In this document: positions 22,635 to 36,100 of the stretch, piece by piece
Layout: each line of letters opens with the position of its first letter
How positions within the stretch are numbered: position 1 is the stretch's first letter
Origin: Saccharina japonica
Lineage: Eukaryota > Sar > Phaeophyceae > Laminariales > Laminariaceae
DNA length: 64,000 nt
Reading direction: 5' to 3'
NCBI GenBank assembly: GCA_008828725.1
Contig: MEHQ01003547.1
Span: 378,863 to 442,862 of the forward strand
Program-made: the position numbers and the translations under genes
The notes under the pieces: model-generated
The model's input: only the letters and a program-made list of their open reading frames with translations
The model's database searches: none
What the model was told of the DNA's origin: nothing

Positions 22635-23210
22635 GAGTGCGAATTAACGAAGGCAAGTTTCAAATCGAATCGATTTCAAATCGATGTTTTTTATGAATCG
22701 AATCGTTTTTTCCGATTTGCAGTGAAAATACGGCTTTGCGTTCTATCGGGTGAAACCACGTATGTTCCGTATGTTCTCGAAATGTGAAAGAGGAGCTTGA
22801 TGTTCACTCGTATATATATACCTCCGCTTGCCATATACTCGTTTTCCCTACGTACTGGAATCAAGTCATTCAAAAATATGTATTATTATTTCTCACGTCC
22901 AACAAGTCCTGAAAAACACCGTTCGTGGCGTGCGTTTTTTACTTGTTTTCAGTATATACCTGATTTTGGCTCAAATGGATCAGGTATACCTGATTTTGGC
23001 ATTTGCCCAAAAATAGAGTATTTTGGGACTTCTTAATAAAGTGTTTTGGGACTTATTTTTATATCCGATCGAATCGATTTTTTCATGCCCCAAAGTACAA
23101 GTAAGTGTCTTCCCGGCGATTCATGTTTGACCAATCAGATGAAAGCTCGAGTCGATTCATCAAAATTCAAATCGATTCGATTTGAAACTTCCTTTCGTTA
23201 ATACGGGCCC
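22635..23210. mobile_element. 576-bp TIR element with ATCGATTCGAT-rich ends
   Basis: The ends are inverted copies: ATTAACGAAGGCAAGTTTC then AAATCGAATCGATTT on the left, and the complement of TTTGAAACTTCCTTTCGTTAAT on the right. The arms are about 45 bp. The interior has repeated TACCTGATTTTGGC and TTTTGGGACTT words and no coding frame, so it is non-autonomous. The target duplication is unclear. Confidence 0.65.
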
Positions 23211-23924
23211 TTTATGTATGATGAATGGTTGAACAATTTCGCCGAAGACATCCACAATGACGGCAGGTCAAGCAAGGGAAACCTGCGCTGTCAAGGGTAT
23301 AGGGCCGAGTGTTTTAACACTAAAACCTAGTAGTATGGTGTCAGTCCAGGCACTGTCTCTCAAGGGGTTGAAGGTGCTGTGTCATAACATCTTTGGTTCG
23401 AGGGCGGTGAATAGGAGAGAAGGGAGTAGAGGTGGAGAGAGGAGGGAAGGGTGGTAGGGATGGGGCGGAAGCGCGGAGGGAGGGAGGGAGGGAGCGAGAA
23501 AGCGAGACTGGGACGGAGGGAAAAGCCTTCGCCACCTGATCACTCCCAGCACAGATAAGTGCGTGACGCTGTCCAAACATGAATTTCATTAATCCGATTC
23601 CACTTGAAATTAGACACTGGCCTCGGGCGAGCGATTGCTGCTGCTCGGCGTGCCACTCCGTTTGGAATGCTGGCAGCCAACCCTGATTACTCCACACACA
23701 GGGCACCCCATTAGGTATGGTTTGGACCATGGCGATCGCCTCCTCGAGGGCTATCGACCTGTTGCGTGCGGTACGGGTGTAACAATTTTGAAAGAAATTT
23801 GTTCGTGGGTGACCCCAGACTGACTTTCATCGGACAGAACAGACAGACAGCTTTTTTTAATCGGTTCTAGACAACCCCAAGTTATTACACTTGTGGAATA
23901 CTGCAGCACGCCCCGCACCTGACT

Positions 23925-24520
23925 GTGACCATGATGGAGGACCGGGTGCGTCGTATCACATACCGAGAGTTGGAAGCGAGCAGGAGGAAGGTAGTCGATG
24001 GTTCAGCACAGGTCTTGGTCGCGAGTGGCGGCAGTGGATCAGGCGGACAGGGGAGTTTTCCGACCCCCGGCAACTTCACGGGCGGCGTAGGTGGGTGGTT
24101 GAGAGATAAGAGCCGTTGGACACTGACACCAGCAGCACCAGCAGCACCAGCAGCACCAGCAGCACCAGCAGCAGAAGAAGCAGCAGCAGCAGTACCAGCA
24201 GCCCCACCAGCAGCGGCCACCGCAACAGAAGCAGCAGCAACACCAGTCTGGCCAACAGTGGGCAGGTCAGGGCTGGGGAAGTGGTCGTTTGGAGGACAAG
24301 AGTGGTAAGCCGAAGAAGAACCGGCAGAAGCAGGATCCACACGCCAGCGGAAGTGTTCAGGTGGTGGTGTCCCGACCTTCGCCATGGTGCTATGGTTTCC
24401 CCTCTCCCCTGCTGCGGCGGTATGATTTGAAGCAAGTGTCCCCTCATCATACCTGGCAGAGGGTTTCCCCGCCCCTTCGTCCAGAAGGGTATCCGGCGTG
24501 GCAAGCAAGCAACTAATACA
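23925..24520 (+). other. CAG/CAC-rich low-complexity stretch, possible decayed gag
   Basis: All three forward frames through 24119-24245 are open because of the CAGCAC repeat (Ala-Pro, Gln-His or Ser-Thr). The Gln/His frame continues into GQQWAGQGWG and a lysine-rich segment, a composition seen before zinc knuckles in retroelement gag proteins. No intact knuckle is present. Not counted as a gene. Confidence 0.3.
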
Positions 24521-24599
24521 ATGAACCATGCTCTTCTAGCATCGTCAAGCACTTTGTGTGAGTGAGAGCCAGAGGCGCACCTGCTATCAGTAGCGGCGC

Positions 24600-25699
24600 C
24601 TAGGCCCATACTGCCCTATAACATAACAATAGTGCATTCCCTTCACTGTTTTTTTTAAACATGCTTTCCCTAATCGACCGCGCCGCGAAAAAACTACAAC
24701 AATACACCCACGGAACCCCACTCAAAGAGGTACACGAGCGCAGCGCCAGTTAACGTTCCGCTGTCCCGCGTGAAGAAAGGGACAGCTCAAATTAAATCGT
24801 ATACTACATAGGTCAAGCAGAAAGAGAGTTACCCCTGGGTATGATACAAAGCAAGATCGCCAGCAGAAAGCAAAACAACAGTATCTGAACCATCTAGCAA
24901 CTTGATCTAGCGGACGGACGTCAGCGCAGTGCAAGAGTTAGAACGCCCAGAGTGAGCAAGTCGTACAGTTCGGGACTCTACGAAGTACCACTACTTCGAC
25001 ACTTCGCGAGCCCTCCCAGGACAAGCTGCTTATGGCCACCCCACCAATTCCCTCCACTCCCAGAAGTGGTGTGATACAAGTGCACATGTATATACGCGCG
25101 TACCAGGAATACACGAACACATAAAAAGCATCCAAACACACAAGCACAGAAGCATGAAGGCATAAAAACTTGCAAACAGGCATACACCAGGTATCTTGGT
25201 TAGGGATACCGCTAATATTTTCGGATGCGACCACACCACACCCCGTACTATCCCTTCAAAGACGATATCTGGAAATACTGTAGTAACTAAAACAACCATA
25301 GGTGTTAGGACACGACGAGCAATGGCCGCTAAACGCACGGGGGCGGGGACGGGGCGGCGTTCCAAAACAGCCTAACATGTTAGGGTGAGCGAACGTGAAG
25401 ACGGCCATGGAGCGACAGCCACTTCACGCTGCTCCAAGCACTTGCACTGCACCCGCCCAAGTCTGGTGGCGTTCCTCCTATCATACGCGCAAACAAAACA
25501 GAGACCAGTCAACTACGTACACCCAATCAACACGCCTTACGTAGCAGGCAATGCGCCAAAACACGCTCGATAGACACGCACTAACCTCCCCTGAAGAAAA
25601 AGCCGGGATTCCTTCCCCTCGTTCGCTTTACATCGAAACAAAACATCTCCGAACCTCCCCCCATCCAGTAATATACCTGGTATATGTATATTGTACAGG
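24600..25699. other. No supported gene
   Basis: Short frames only; no family match seen. Confidence 0.35.
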
Positions 25700-26250
25700 T
25701 TAGGTTGGCGTCGGTTGGCAACGACGCTGTCAAAAAAAAAGAGGCCAATCACTGCGTGATCTAGACAACTAGCGTGCCGGTGATTTTTTTGGCGTTCACC
25801 ATGGCTGGCGTTAGAGTTTAGAAGTTTGCGCTGGGTGAAGAACCTTAACTCTGCACGAGAGGAATGGTCGTACTACGTAGTGGGGTGTATGGTAAGACGC
25901 CCAGGAGGCAATCACTTAGTATAATACCCATTGGTGTCTCTGGAAGTGGCCACACCAGAAACATATTCAAGTAATTCGAAGCTGTCGTCCGTACGTAAGA
26001 AAGTCCGCCTCACAAGCAGTTCTTCACCCTTCCTACTACTTACCCAACACCTCACGGCACTTCACGCTTGGTGCAAGCAATGTTATGTCTGGTTGGTGAA
26101 AACCCGACGTGATCGGCCCCGGCATTGTAGGGATGCTAGGGTATATCGTCATACGACTACGGCTACGCATACCACCAGAACCCCCCCCCGGTCTATGGTC
26201 ATATGACTACGGCCGTGCACAACATGAGTACACCCCCCCCTCTCCCCCCC
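25700..26250 (-). mobile_element. Repeat family A, copy 2 (inverted)
   Basis: Full-length relation to 4275-4773 in opposite orientation, from GGCGTCGGTTGGCAACGACG at the left to GGCCGTGCACAACATGAGTACACCC at the right, followed by a C-rich run that corresponds to the G-run of copy 1. It carries an internal duplication of the GTCATANGACTACGGC segment (26148 and 26200). Confidence 0.65.
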
Positions 26251-26431
26251 GCCCTACTTCCTCACAAATAAAAGTATCCTATACATACGAATATAAATAA
26301 AAAACGGAATTGAACGTATATTCGAAACCCATACTCGTATATATAAACAACAGAAACCGGCAGTGAAGTCGACACCCAAAAATAAAAAATACACAAAGGT
26401 TGTGGACTATGCGAACACATTGCTGTGTGTA

Positions 26432-26500
26432 GGGGGGGGGGGGTGGGGGCGTACTCACTTATTGCTTGCCTTAGTTGTTTGGCCATTGACCACGCCTCCC
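26432..26500 (+). repeat. Family A fragment next to a G-run
   Basis: A G-run (26432-26443, then GTGGGGGC) is followed by GTACTCACTTATTGC and a diverged match to the first 60 bases of family A. Confidence 0.4.
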
Positions 26501-26819
26501 CTCCGAGACAGGGATAGGAGGGTGGGGGGGGTCCCGACTAACAGACATCCGCAACACACACCCCAATACACAAGAGTCAACGCACACAAAAACATAAAAA
26601 TACACGTAACGAGGGCTATCTGAAGGGAAAACGTGGGGGCGCCGGGGGGGGCGGGGGGCAGGGCCCTGCTTCAATCTACAATCGAATAGGGAATTGGCCC
26701 CACCTTCTGGAAACAGTTCAAGTCGCAAGTCACAACACGCCGCAGCCGACCGAACCGTCGAGCACCAACCCTCGACCAATCTCTACTGCAGGGCATCTAC
26801 CTAACTCTGCGACGGGGCG

Positions 26820-27570
26820 GGCCAGCACCACAAACAGTGGCATCTACCTAACGCTGCCACCGGCTGAGTCCACCACGCCTTCGCTGTGCGACCGACGACT
26901 GAACACAAAATCGTAAGATCTGGCCTAATATAGCCGTACCGGTAAGGGTCTAGTCTAATAATCGGACACATAACCCCCAACGCTGCCGCCGGCTGAGCCG
27001 ACCATGTCTTCGCTGCGCAACCGACAACGGGGGAAAAAAACTATGTATGACCCGGCCTGCCTATATAAGCGCGCACCGGCAAGGGTCCAGTCCAATCTGG
27101 CGCACTACCATATATCGGTTTCTGAGCGTAGGTTCCGTCACATACTCATACACCTATATAACGGTGACCAAATGGTAAAAACCCTGTGATCTAGCACTAA
27201 TCCTCGCCCTAAAGGTGAAGCACCTGATCCGGCAACAATTTCCTATCGGCAAAAACCTGATCCGGCACATTATTACCGTTCAGGTCAAAGCATGTGATTC
27301 GGGACTCAACCAAAGTGGTGGAATCATATGATCAGACACATAACCAACCACCACGGCAAACACATTTACCCGGCTGACAACCATATCGGTAAGCGTTGGT
27401 CCCGGTACATAACCATGTAGCCGTTTATAAGCATGTGACGCAACACAAAACCACACCGGTTGAGCGTCTGGTCCTAACACATAATCACGAACGTCTGTAA
27501 GCGGCCAAAAATCAAACGAAACGAGAAGCAGCTGATCTCGCATATAACCATATCGGCAATCACATGATTC
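26820..27570. repeat. Diverged tandem repeats
   Basis: A block of about 125 bp (ACGCTGCCACCGGCTGAG ... CACCGGTAAGGGTC) occurs at about 26850 and again at about 26980. Downstream to 27570 the words ACATAACCA, CCTGATCCGGCA and ATATCGGTAAGC recur irregularly. No coding is supported. Confidence 0.5.
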
Positions 27571-27781
27571 CGTACATGGTGACGGTACATACACCACACT
27601 ACCACCATCTGGCACGCAACCACAAAACTATTGTGGGGGATAAAACGCTGCAGGAAGGCGGTATCTCCCAAGCCGCGACACAACACGCGATCGTGTGCAT
27701 CCTCCTTGGCGCGAAACCCGCACTACCCACTACCCACGAACTCGCTTCTCGGTGCCGCGGCGCAACCTGTGCTGCTTCATT

Positions 27782-28070
27782 ACTTATGAAACCGTCACAC
27801 CAGTGAAACCGCCACCGCCAGTGAAACCGTCACTACCAGTGAAACCGTCACCACTCGTGAAAACGAAACCGCCGCCACAAGTGAAACCGTCACCACCAGC
27901 GAAACCACGACCACCAGTGAAGCCGTCACCCACAAATAAACGATGGCCCCCGGTGAAACCGTCACCACCAGTGAAAACGAAACCGCCACCACCAGTGAAA
28001 CCGTCGCCACCAGTGAAACCGTCGCCACCAGTGACAACGAAAGCGTCACCACCGGCGAAACCGACTTGCG
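27782..28070 (+). repeat. Minisatellite of 9/18-bp units (CCAGTGAAACCGTCACCA-like)
   Basis: About 30 imperfect 9-bp units. One plus frame reads as an extensin-like PVKPSPP repeat within an open frame to 28360, another as (S/T)ET(V/A)(T/A)T; the minus frames are open too. Multiples of three keep all frames open, and there is no ATG near the frame's left end, so a Pro-rich wall protein exon is possible but unproven. Confidence 0.6.
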
Positions 28071-28359
28071 CGTGGAAGAAGACTCTCTGCCGCTCCGCCC
28101 CTCTTGTTGCTATAATACCCGCAAACGCGCTCTCATGCACACCGAATGGCCGGTGTATGAAACAAATAGAGTACCTATATGGGGAGGGGGTAGAAGGTAG
28201 GCAAGCCCCAAAAAAACAAAACTGTCACGAGATGCATCCAATATTTCCCGACACTATGCCGCAGTATAGCTATGGAATGGGGCCTCTCGTGTTGAAGAAA
28301 CCAGAAACAGGAGCACCAAACAAACGCCTACACAGACAGACCGACAGACACGCAATCTA

Positions 28360-28859
28360 GGAAGACAGGCCTAGACAGAGACAGGGTCAACGTACAGGCA
28401 ACTAGGGAGACAGGCCTAGAAACCGTTCGTTCTGAACGAAATATACCAGGAATTCTTTCAATCGATCGAGGTGAACGAAAAAGCGTGGAAGAAAACAAAA
28501 ACTGTGCTTGACTGCTGCGGAAACGAACGAAAACCCAGTGGAATATCTCTATATATCGGAGGAGAGGCCAAACGCATTCGGACACCAATCGGAAAATTCC
28601 ACCGAACAGCAACAAAAATCGGCCGATCGGCCGGCTGTAAGAGTGCCACGTTGCGACGATGTCACTGTTGATGCTGCTGCAGTACGACTAGTGTTGCAGT
28701 GCCCCATGTGTTGAGGGCAGGCATCACCACCACCACCACCACCACCACCACTACCAGAAGCAAAAGCAGGGACATCACTCGCAAAGTAAAAAAAAACACA
28801 CACACATCTCAGATATACATATCCTGAGTGAGATAAGCAGATAACACAGATAGTTATCT
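28360..28859. other. 3' flank of the channel gene
   Basis: Contains a (CAC)n run near 28725-28752. No further gene is seen. This is where the 3' UTR of the minus-strand channel gene would lie. Confidence 0.4.
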
Positions 28860-28988
28860 TCAGACAAGCTTCTGCTTCTTGATGTTCACGGGGACCTCGG
28901 GCATGGTGTACGCGATCTTAAGGCTTTCGCAGGCGTTCTTGATGGCCCAGGTGCACATACTCTGGATTGCCCATTTCTTCTCCATTTG
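28860..28988 (-). CDS. Channel exon 14 (last)
   Basis: 42 codons and TGA, QMEKKWAIQSMCTWAIKNAC to KKQKLV. The acceptor is TAACAG. Confidence 0.85.
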   Translation of the reverse strand, partial: QMEKKWAIQSMCTWAIKNACESLKIAYTMPEVPVNIKKQKLV

Positions 28989-31144
28989 CTGTTATAGACG
29001 CGACCATTAAAAAGCGGGGGAGGGTGGGGGGAGACGAGGCGGGGGGGGCGTGGGATCAGGGAGCGGGAACGTTTGGCGTACGGGGGGAGGCATGTGCGAG
29101 GCAATGTTCATCCTGCAGCGGCGAGAAACGATGGGAGGGGGCGGGCGGTAGGGGGAGGCAAAGAAGTGGTGAACAATATTTCGGGTACCCTTGGTACGAG
29201 GCAAATAACTCTCTCGTTCGTGCTCCCGCGGTCCAGCGGCGATGTCGCGGCCCGATTACTGTTGGCATCTCGCGAGTGCACTCCCGACCCCGAGCTCTCC
29301 CCGTTTCAGCTCAAAAATGGACTTTCGCTCTTGCTAGAGGTGTCTCAGGACGTGAGAGCTGAACGACCCATGTTGCGCTGCTTTCGTTGCCGCGGTCGAG
29401 GTTGTTTGGCGTCGGTTTTGTCTTGACCTCTCCATTGTTAGGTATTTCCGGATGTAAGCCTACCCAGACTATCGTGCTATACCGGCCTCTTTGGCGAGGT
29501 TGACTTACTGCAGCCAGGAAGCAGGCACCCCCCCCCTCCCCTTATGTTCGTGTCTGGCCCCGTTGTGCAGCATTCGTACCAACAGTACATCACACGGGTG
29601 ATAATATAACACACATACGACCCTTGGACGAATTACAGAGCCTGGTTTCTCCAAAGCAAAAGGGGGGGTAGGAGGGGCAAGACACGACCAAAACGACGGC
29701 CTTGGACAAAATGCCGACGATATCTCTCCATAGACGGGCATCGCTAGGCGTTAGCACCTTCCACACTGTAAAGAGAAATCAGTTTTCGACTTTCGGCCGA
29801 GGGTGTGTGTGATCTTATCGCCCGTGTGATACGGTATGTGTACGTCTCACTCTCCACATCCCCTCTCCCCCTCACTCACCTGCCAGTTCCCTCGCTGTCG
29901 GAAGGTCAGCCTGATGCTCAGCTTGTTGGAGTTCTCGATGCTCGCCAGCGCGAAGCCCAGTTTCGGGTACAACCCTACGTCCAGGCAGCAGCAGCAGCAG
30001 CGCACACAAAAAAGAAAAGAAAAAAACAGGCAAACAAAAGCAAAAACGTAACTGTCGGGGTCAATCCAATCTCCATGGTGGGAGGCCGGCTGGCGGCGAG
30101 AGGTCGTTCTCGAACCAATTTCATCTGTCGCGTTGGGGGTTGGCTCGTGCACATGAATGTTTCTACCGTAGCTTGAAGATGCTGAAAGTTGTATGCACAA
30201 CGAAACAGAACCAGAAACAAAAGCAACAAATACGTGCATATTTTCATATTCGGCAACGCTGATGAAGGGGAAATGTGTGGAGCATACGACTGGCCGGTCG
30301 ATCGCTCCGTCATATAACGGCCATCGCGTGAACAGTGAGTAAAACAAACAGCCCAAAACGGAACATTTTGCGGCGGGGGAGGTGGGGGGGTGTACTCATT
30401 GTCATGCATGGCCGTAGTCGTATGACCAAAGACTCTCGCACCCCCGGGACGGAGCACGTCGGGTTTCCACCGACCAGGCAGGAAGTTTTTGCGCCAAGCG
30501 CGAAGCACCGTGGGGTGTTTGCGGAGTCGCATGAAGGCTGAGCTGTATCCTACTGTTTATGAGAACCGCTTGTAAGCCGAGCTCGGGGTACTATACTACA
30601 AGTTTTGTAGCGCTACGTACAACGTTACCTTCGTTTCAGCACTCAACTCAAGTACGCAAAGAACCAAAATCACGCAAAAACGAGCACGCAAAATGAGTAT
30701 GTACGACGCAAAACAAACACGTAAAAACAAGCACGTACGACGAGTACGTAAAACAAGTACGACGCAAAACAAGCACGCAAGACAAGTACTGTACGCACCC
30801 TCCGCCTTGTCTTTCTTCTTGCAGAACGTCAGAAGGGACGCGTTCAGGGACTTGAGCTTGCTGGAAGGGGTGGTGACCGCCACCTGAGACACAGCAGAGA
30901 CAGACAAGAGAGCGAAATACATAGAAAAAAAGGTGAACGAGGGAAGACAAACGAAACGGAAAGAGAAAACAGGTCGCGACGACAACTTCGCAATCTCCAT
31001 AAGGCAAACACCAACACCAACAACACCAACACCAACACCAACACCAACATCAACACCAACACCAACACCGCCAACACCAACATCAACACCAATAAATACA
31101 CCAACACCACCACCACCACCACCAACACCGACACCACCAACAAT

Positions 31145-31196
<52 letters not shown>

Positions 31197-33095
31197 CCAA
31201 CACCAACACCGACACCGACACCGACACCAACAAATACAACAACAAAAACAGCAATATGCGGCGGCGATTGTGGTAGCGTTGGCGGCGGCGGAGCTGGCGG
31301 CGCGTGGCGGAAGACCTGCCGGGTGGCCCTTTCGATGGAAGAAAAGTTATCGAGCGTTTGCCACGTACATATTACAATCGCTGTCGCTGTCGTTCGTGTG
31401 TGAACACTCGTAGAGCTGTGTATATTGGTACCATTTCAATTGATTCCCGGGGCATATTGGCGAGTACTTCCATGTACTCGTGCATATCAAAAGAATATTC
31501 GTATATATATTTATTGTTTTTCAGAGCAACCAAACAATTTATGATGATTCGTGGAAGCCTTTGGGCACGAAAATTTAGCCTGTGGGGGGGGGGGGGTTCC
31601 GGCGCCGACGGGATCCCCTGCGAGGACACACAAACCTCTATGTGCATACCTTGCCAACGGTGTCGGCTTTACCGATATGCGTCGAAGGGATTAGGACCGC
31701 CCCCTCCGACTCATTGACGAAGGGGTCACAAGTTTTCAACTATTGTAACCAATGGTCATCGTGCAATATACGCAGTGGGCGATGGCACCTGTTGCTTGCG
31801 GTGCTCTACATCGCACGAGGTGTACTAATCCAAAGTAAGTCCTAGGTAAAAGCCTTTACAGGATCGGTGAACATCCTAGCTAAAATAGACTATGGTACGA
31901 TTAGCGGAACAATCGGTTCCGCCGATTACCAAAGTACACAAATGCTACCAGGTTCCTGGTAGTTTACTGCCAGGGGTACCGGGTAGTTTTCAGTGCCCAG
32001 TAGACGGTAGTTCTAGAAAAAAACGGGACGGCAAAAACTCGTGGTCTAACCTGGATGAAGAACTCATGCCACTGGTGAGCACTCCTCTGGATGTTGACAA
32101 TCGTCTTCTCTGCGATCATGTGGTTAGGCATATAGAACAACTGATGGACGTAGGTGGACGAATGTCGCCCGTGGTGGTTGGGAGAGAGGGTGTAAGGAGA
32201 AACAATGGCGGGGGGGGGTAGGAGGGAGAGACAAACCAAATAGAATATCGGAAAAAAGAGAGGCAGGAACGGAGAGAGAAGAGTAGCGTAGAGAGAAAAA
32301 AAGAGGAGAGAGAGACAAAGACACAAGAGACAAGGAGAAAGAAAGGGAGATAATGAGGGGAAAGAGGGGGGGGGGGTCAAAGAAGTTTAGAAAAAGAGTA
32401 ACTGCAAAACAGTAAAGAGACAGCACCCGTCAATAGAGTTTAGGCAGACAAAACGAATCAACCCAGGGGGGCAGGAGGAAGGAGGAGGAAAATAGAGATG
32501 TGCCCCCCCCCCCCCACCCACCCCCCTTCCACCACCCCCCCACCCCACCACCCACCCCACCCTCAACCCCAACCCCTCAAACTACTCAGGGCTGTTTACG
32601 GGTAAGGTCAACTCCGTGGGCCGGATCGGGTCAGAGTGACCTGGCCCGACCCGTGAGATTTCGAAAAACTCTTGACCCGACCCGACCCGACCCGACCCGT
32701 GAGATTTCGGAGACTTCATTAACCCGGCCCGCGGGTCGGGTCATGACCCGTGCAAGCCCTTAAAAAAATGCATATCGTCTCACCATCTCGTCCCATCGCT
32801 TGAAGTGGGTGGTCATCAGGTCCACCTTCGTCACCGTCATGTCTTTCATCGCCATGCCCGACATCCCGTCGTAGATGTGAACCCGGTCTCCCACATCGTA
32901 AAGCCTCGATACGAAGACGAACAGCACCGAGGACATCAGGTTGCTCGCCGCGTTGCCGATCATGAAAGAGAAGGCGATCAGGAAGGTGGTGAAGGTCAAG
33001 CTCAGGGAAAGAACGTCCGCCCCCCAGATGCCCAGCCACACGAACTGAAGGGTTTCCACACCCACGTGCAAGTTTTCGGAAGGGGGGGTCCCGTT

Positions 33096-33151
<56 letters not shown>

Positions 33152-36100
33152 CGGGGGCGGGGGCGGGAGGGGTACTCATGTCGTGCATGGCCGTAGTCGT
33201 ATGACCACAGACCCTAGCATCCACTACAATGCCGGGACGGAACACGTCGGATTGTCACCGACCAGGCAGACATTGCTTGCGCCAATCGCGAAGCGCCGTG
33301 AGGTGTTGGGCAAGTCACATGAAGGGTGGGCTGCATCCTACTAAGAACTGCTTGTGAGGCGGACTTGCATATGGACGACAGCCTCCGATGAATTGATTTG
33401 ATTTCTGGTGGTGTGGCCACTTCCCGAGACAGCAATGGGTATACTATTTATCTTCCTCGAGGGTGCCTTACCATATACGCACTACGTGATACGAAAATTC
33501 TCCTTGTCCGGAGATGTGGTTCTCCGCCCCGCACAAATGATCCAACTCGACCGCCAGCCGTGGTGACCACAAAGAAAGCAAAAAGGGTACCCTGGTTGTT
33601 CCCCACCGCACGGCCACGTGGACCACTGCGAAAAGGCAAGAATGAGTCTATTACGCCGCGTGAAGGGTAAGCGGAGGGGGGTATGAATGCTACGCCCGCG
33701 CAAGAAAGGCGCCTTTCGAGTACAGGTGGGAAAGTGAGCGTGAAATCGCTACTACACCAACAGTGCCAAACACCTGCAGCATCAACACCAACACCACAAA
33801 CAGCACTACCAAAACGGCATCACGAGTACCAACACCAACACTACCAACGACGCACTTGCTACGGTAGAGGTGCATCACCATGTTGTAATAAGCTTTTGCC
33901 TTGTGAGGGTGGTCACTTGAGGAGCTCTACTGGCTGTATACCTCACCCAAAAAATGTGACTCTCGAAGAAACGAACAAGCGCTACATGCCCAAAATGGAA
34001 AATCCCACGAGCTACGTAAAAAATGGAAAATTTCTCCCGAGACAAGATAATGAGATTCCGACGATGCTGGGTTAACCCTTTTAGAACTGCAGTCCCGTTT
34101 TGGGGACAAACCACTCTTAAGTCTTAAGTGATTTGTCCCCAAAACGGGACTCCAGTCCTATAAGGGTTGAGGAGCAACCCTCATCATCCAGAAACAAAAA
34201 ACAGCCAAAAAGTGCCACCTCTTTCGTAGCACGCGTCGCTTGCTACGGCGGTAGAGGTGCACCGTGTTTTTTATCTGAGGTTGGTGGTCACTTGAGGAAA
34301 CTCTACGATGCCTCGCCCAAAAACTGGCACGGGAGGGAATGCAAGGGCTACGCACCCGATGAACAATCAATCCATGGGCTGAGTATTCAACGAAACACAT
34401 TGAAAGACAAGATTGATTGAAAAGACCGAAGATTTTATGGTGAAGGAGCTCCCCGTCGTTCAAAAAACGTTTCAGCCAAAAAAAGGTATACCTACAGTAC
34501 CTCTAGCGTAGCAGACGTCCCAACAATATCACCACCGACAACGACGGCGAAACGTTCACAACAAGCACGCCACCACCACCACCATCACCACGTGCCAACT
34601 CTCACAATGAGGATGAAGGAAATGGCAGTCATGATGATCAGCCCCAGCTTCCGCGCGATGTGCTCGCTGTCCTGCAAAGTGCTCGAAAGACTCCTGTGGT
34701 CCTCGAAAGCCCGCACCACTCCGATCACCATTTCCTTTTAAGACGAGAAAATAGAAAAATAAAAGAAAAAACGAAAAACGCACGGAAATAACAGTGGTCG
34801 GTACAGAAATATGATACGGTCATCGACGGACTAAACTAACAAAAAAACAAATGTTTGCAGCAACAGTCTGCAGCCTTCACCTCTCCGGGCATGTTGGTTG
34901 TATTTTTCTTTTTTTTTTTCCATCCTATTTATTATCTTCGCCCTTCTTTTTATGTATCCCTCTAAGTCGTAACTCAGACCCGGGATAACATGGTATGGGC
35001 TCTTCTCCGCCCTCCCCACGACGGTACGTGCCTTGGCCTTTCTACCGCGAAAAGGTCTCGTCACTTTCTTCTCTCGTCGACTCTCTCGCCGAATTGTGCT
35101 GATAAGGTATTATACATATCACGCAAGATAAAGGCACACGCTCGAACGATGTCCGAAGCTCATTTTCTCCGCAAAGAGGAGACCGAGCGATGCATCTGTT
35201 GAAAGGTCGCGACACAGATCATTTTCAAAACCACCATCATTGTCGTGCGCGCATCCTTTGCTCTGGAAAAAAATCGGCTGTGAAAAAACATCCCCCCAGG
35301 GGTTGTGTCATCTTGCGTGTTATATGGCAGCTTGGCGGCACGATCCCGATCTCTTTTCTCTCAGGAACTAAAAACATCTCGACGAAAAAAAAAACATTCA
35401 AGCACCAAACACAAAATAACGACCAGAGCACACACACAAGAAAAAATGAAAGGAGCTGTGCACGCACCTCCCTCGTGACGGTGCCACTATTATCTTCGTC
35501 GAAATGCGCGAACGCGAGGTCTAGCAGATCTTTGCCGAGCGGCGGGCACAGTGTTTCCTTCACCAAGACCTCCTCCGGCCCCGTCTCCTCCTCCTCCTCC
35601 TCCTCCTCCTCCTCCCCCATGTGCCCTCCGCTTACCCCCGTCGCCTCCTCCTGCACCTCTTCCGCGCCGTCCCTGTTCTCCCCCCCCCCGACCTCCCCAC
35701 TGCCTTCCCGAACACCCTCTTCATCCCCCTCGGGGATTGGCATCACGTGGACATCCACCGAGTTACGGTCTCCCCTCATCTGATGCTCGGAGCCGAAGGT
35801 TTCGTGGGCACCGCTGCCACCTACACCAGCCCCGCTGCCGGAGCTGGGCGCGAAAGCGTGTTCCCTCGCGGCCTTGATTTTGTCGTAGGCGCTGATCCCC
35901 TTGTTGGAGGCGTTGCTCGTGTCTGGGTAGATTTTTCCTACGCCGTGATCGCCACCGCCGCCGCCACCGCCACCAACGCTGCTGGAACTCCCACCCTCCG
36001 CGCCAGCCAAATGGGCACGATGTTCCGAGCTCAGAGACGCCGTGGAATGCATGAGGTGATTCTGAATGTTGATCTCGCCGTGCCAGCCGGGCTGAGCGAC

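Noticed and set aside
30844..31403. Long Thr/Pro and Leu/Val frames on both strands
   Set aside because: Low-complexity CCA/CAA intron sequence; the real coding here is the 85-base exon 12 in a different segment.
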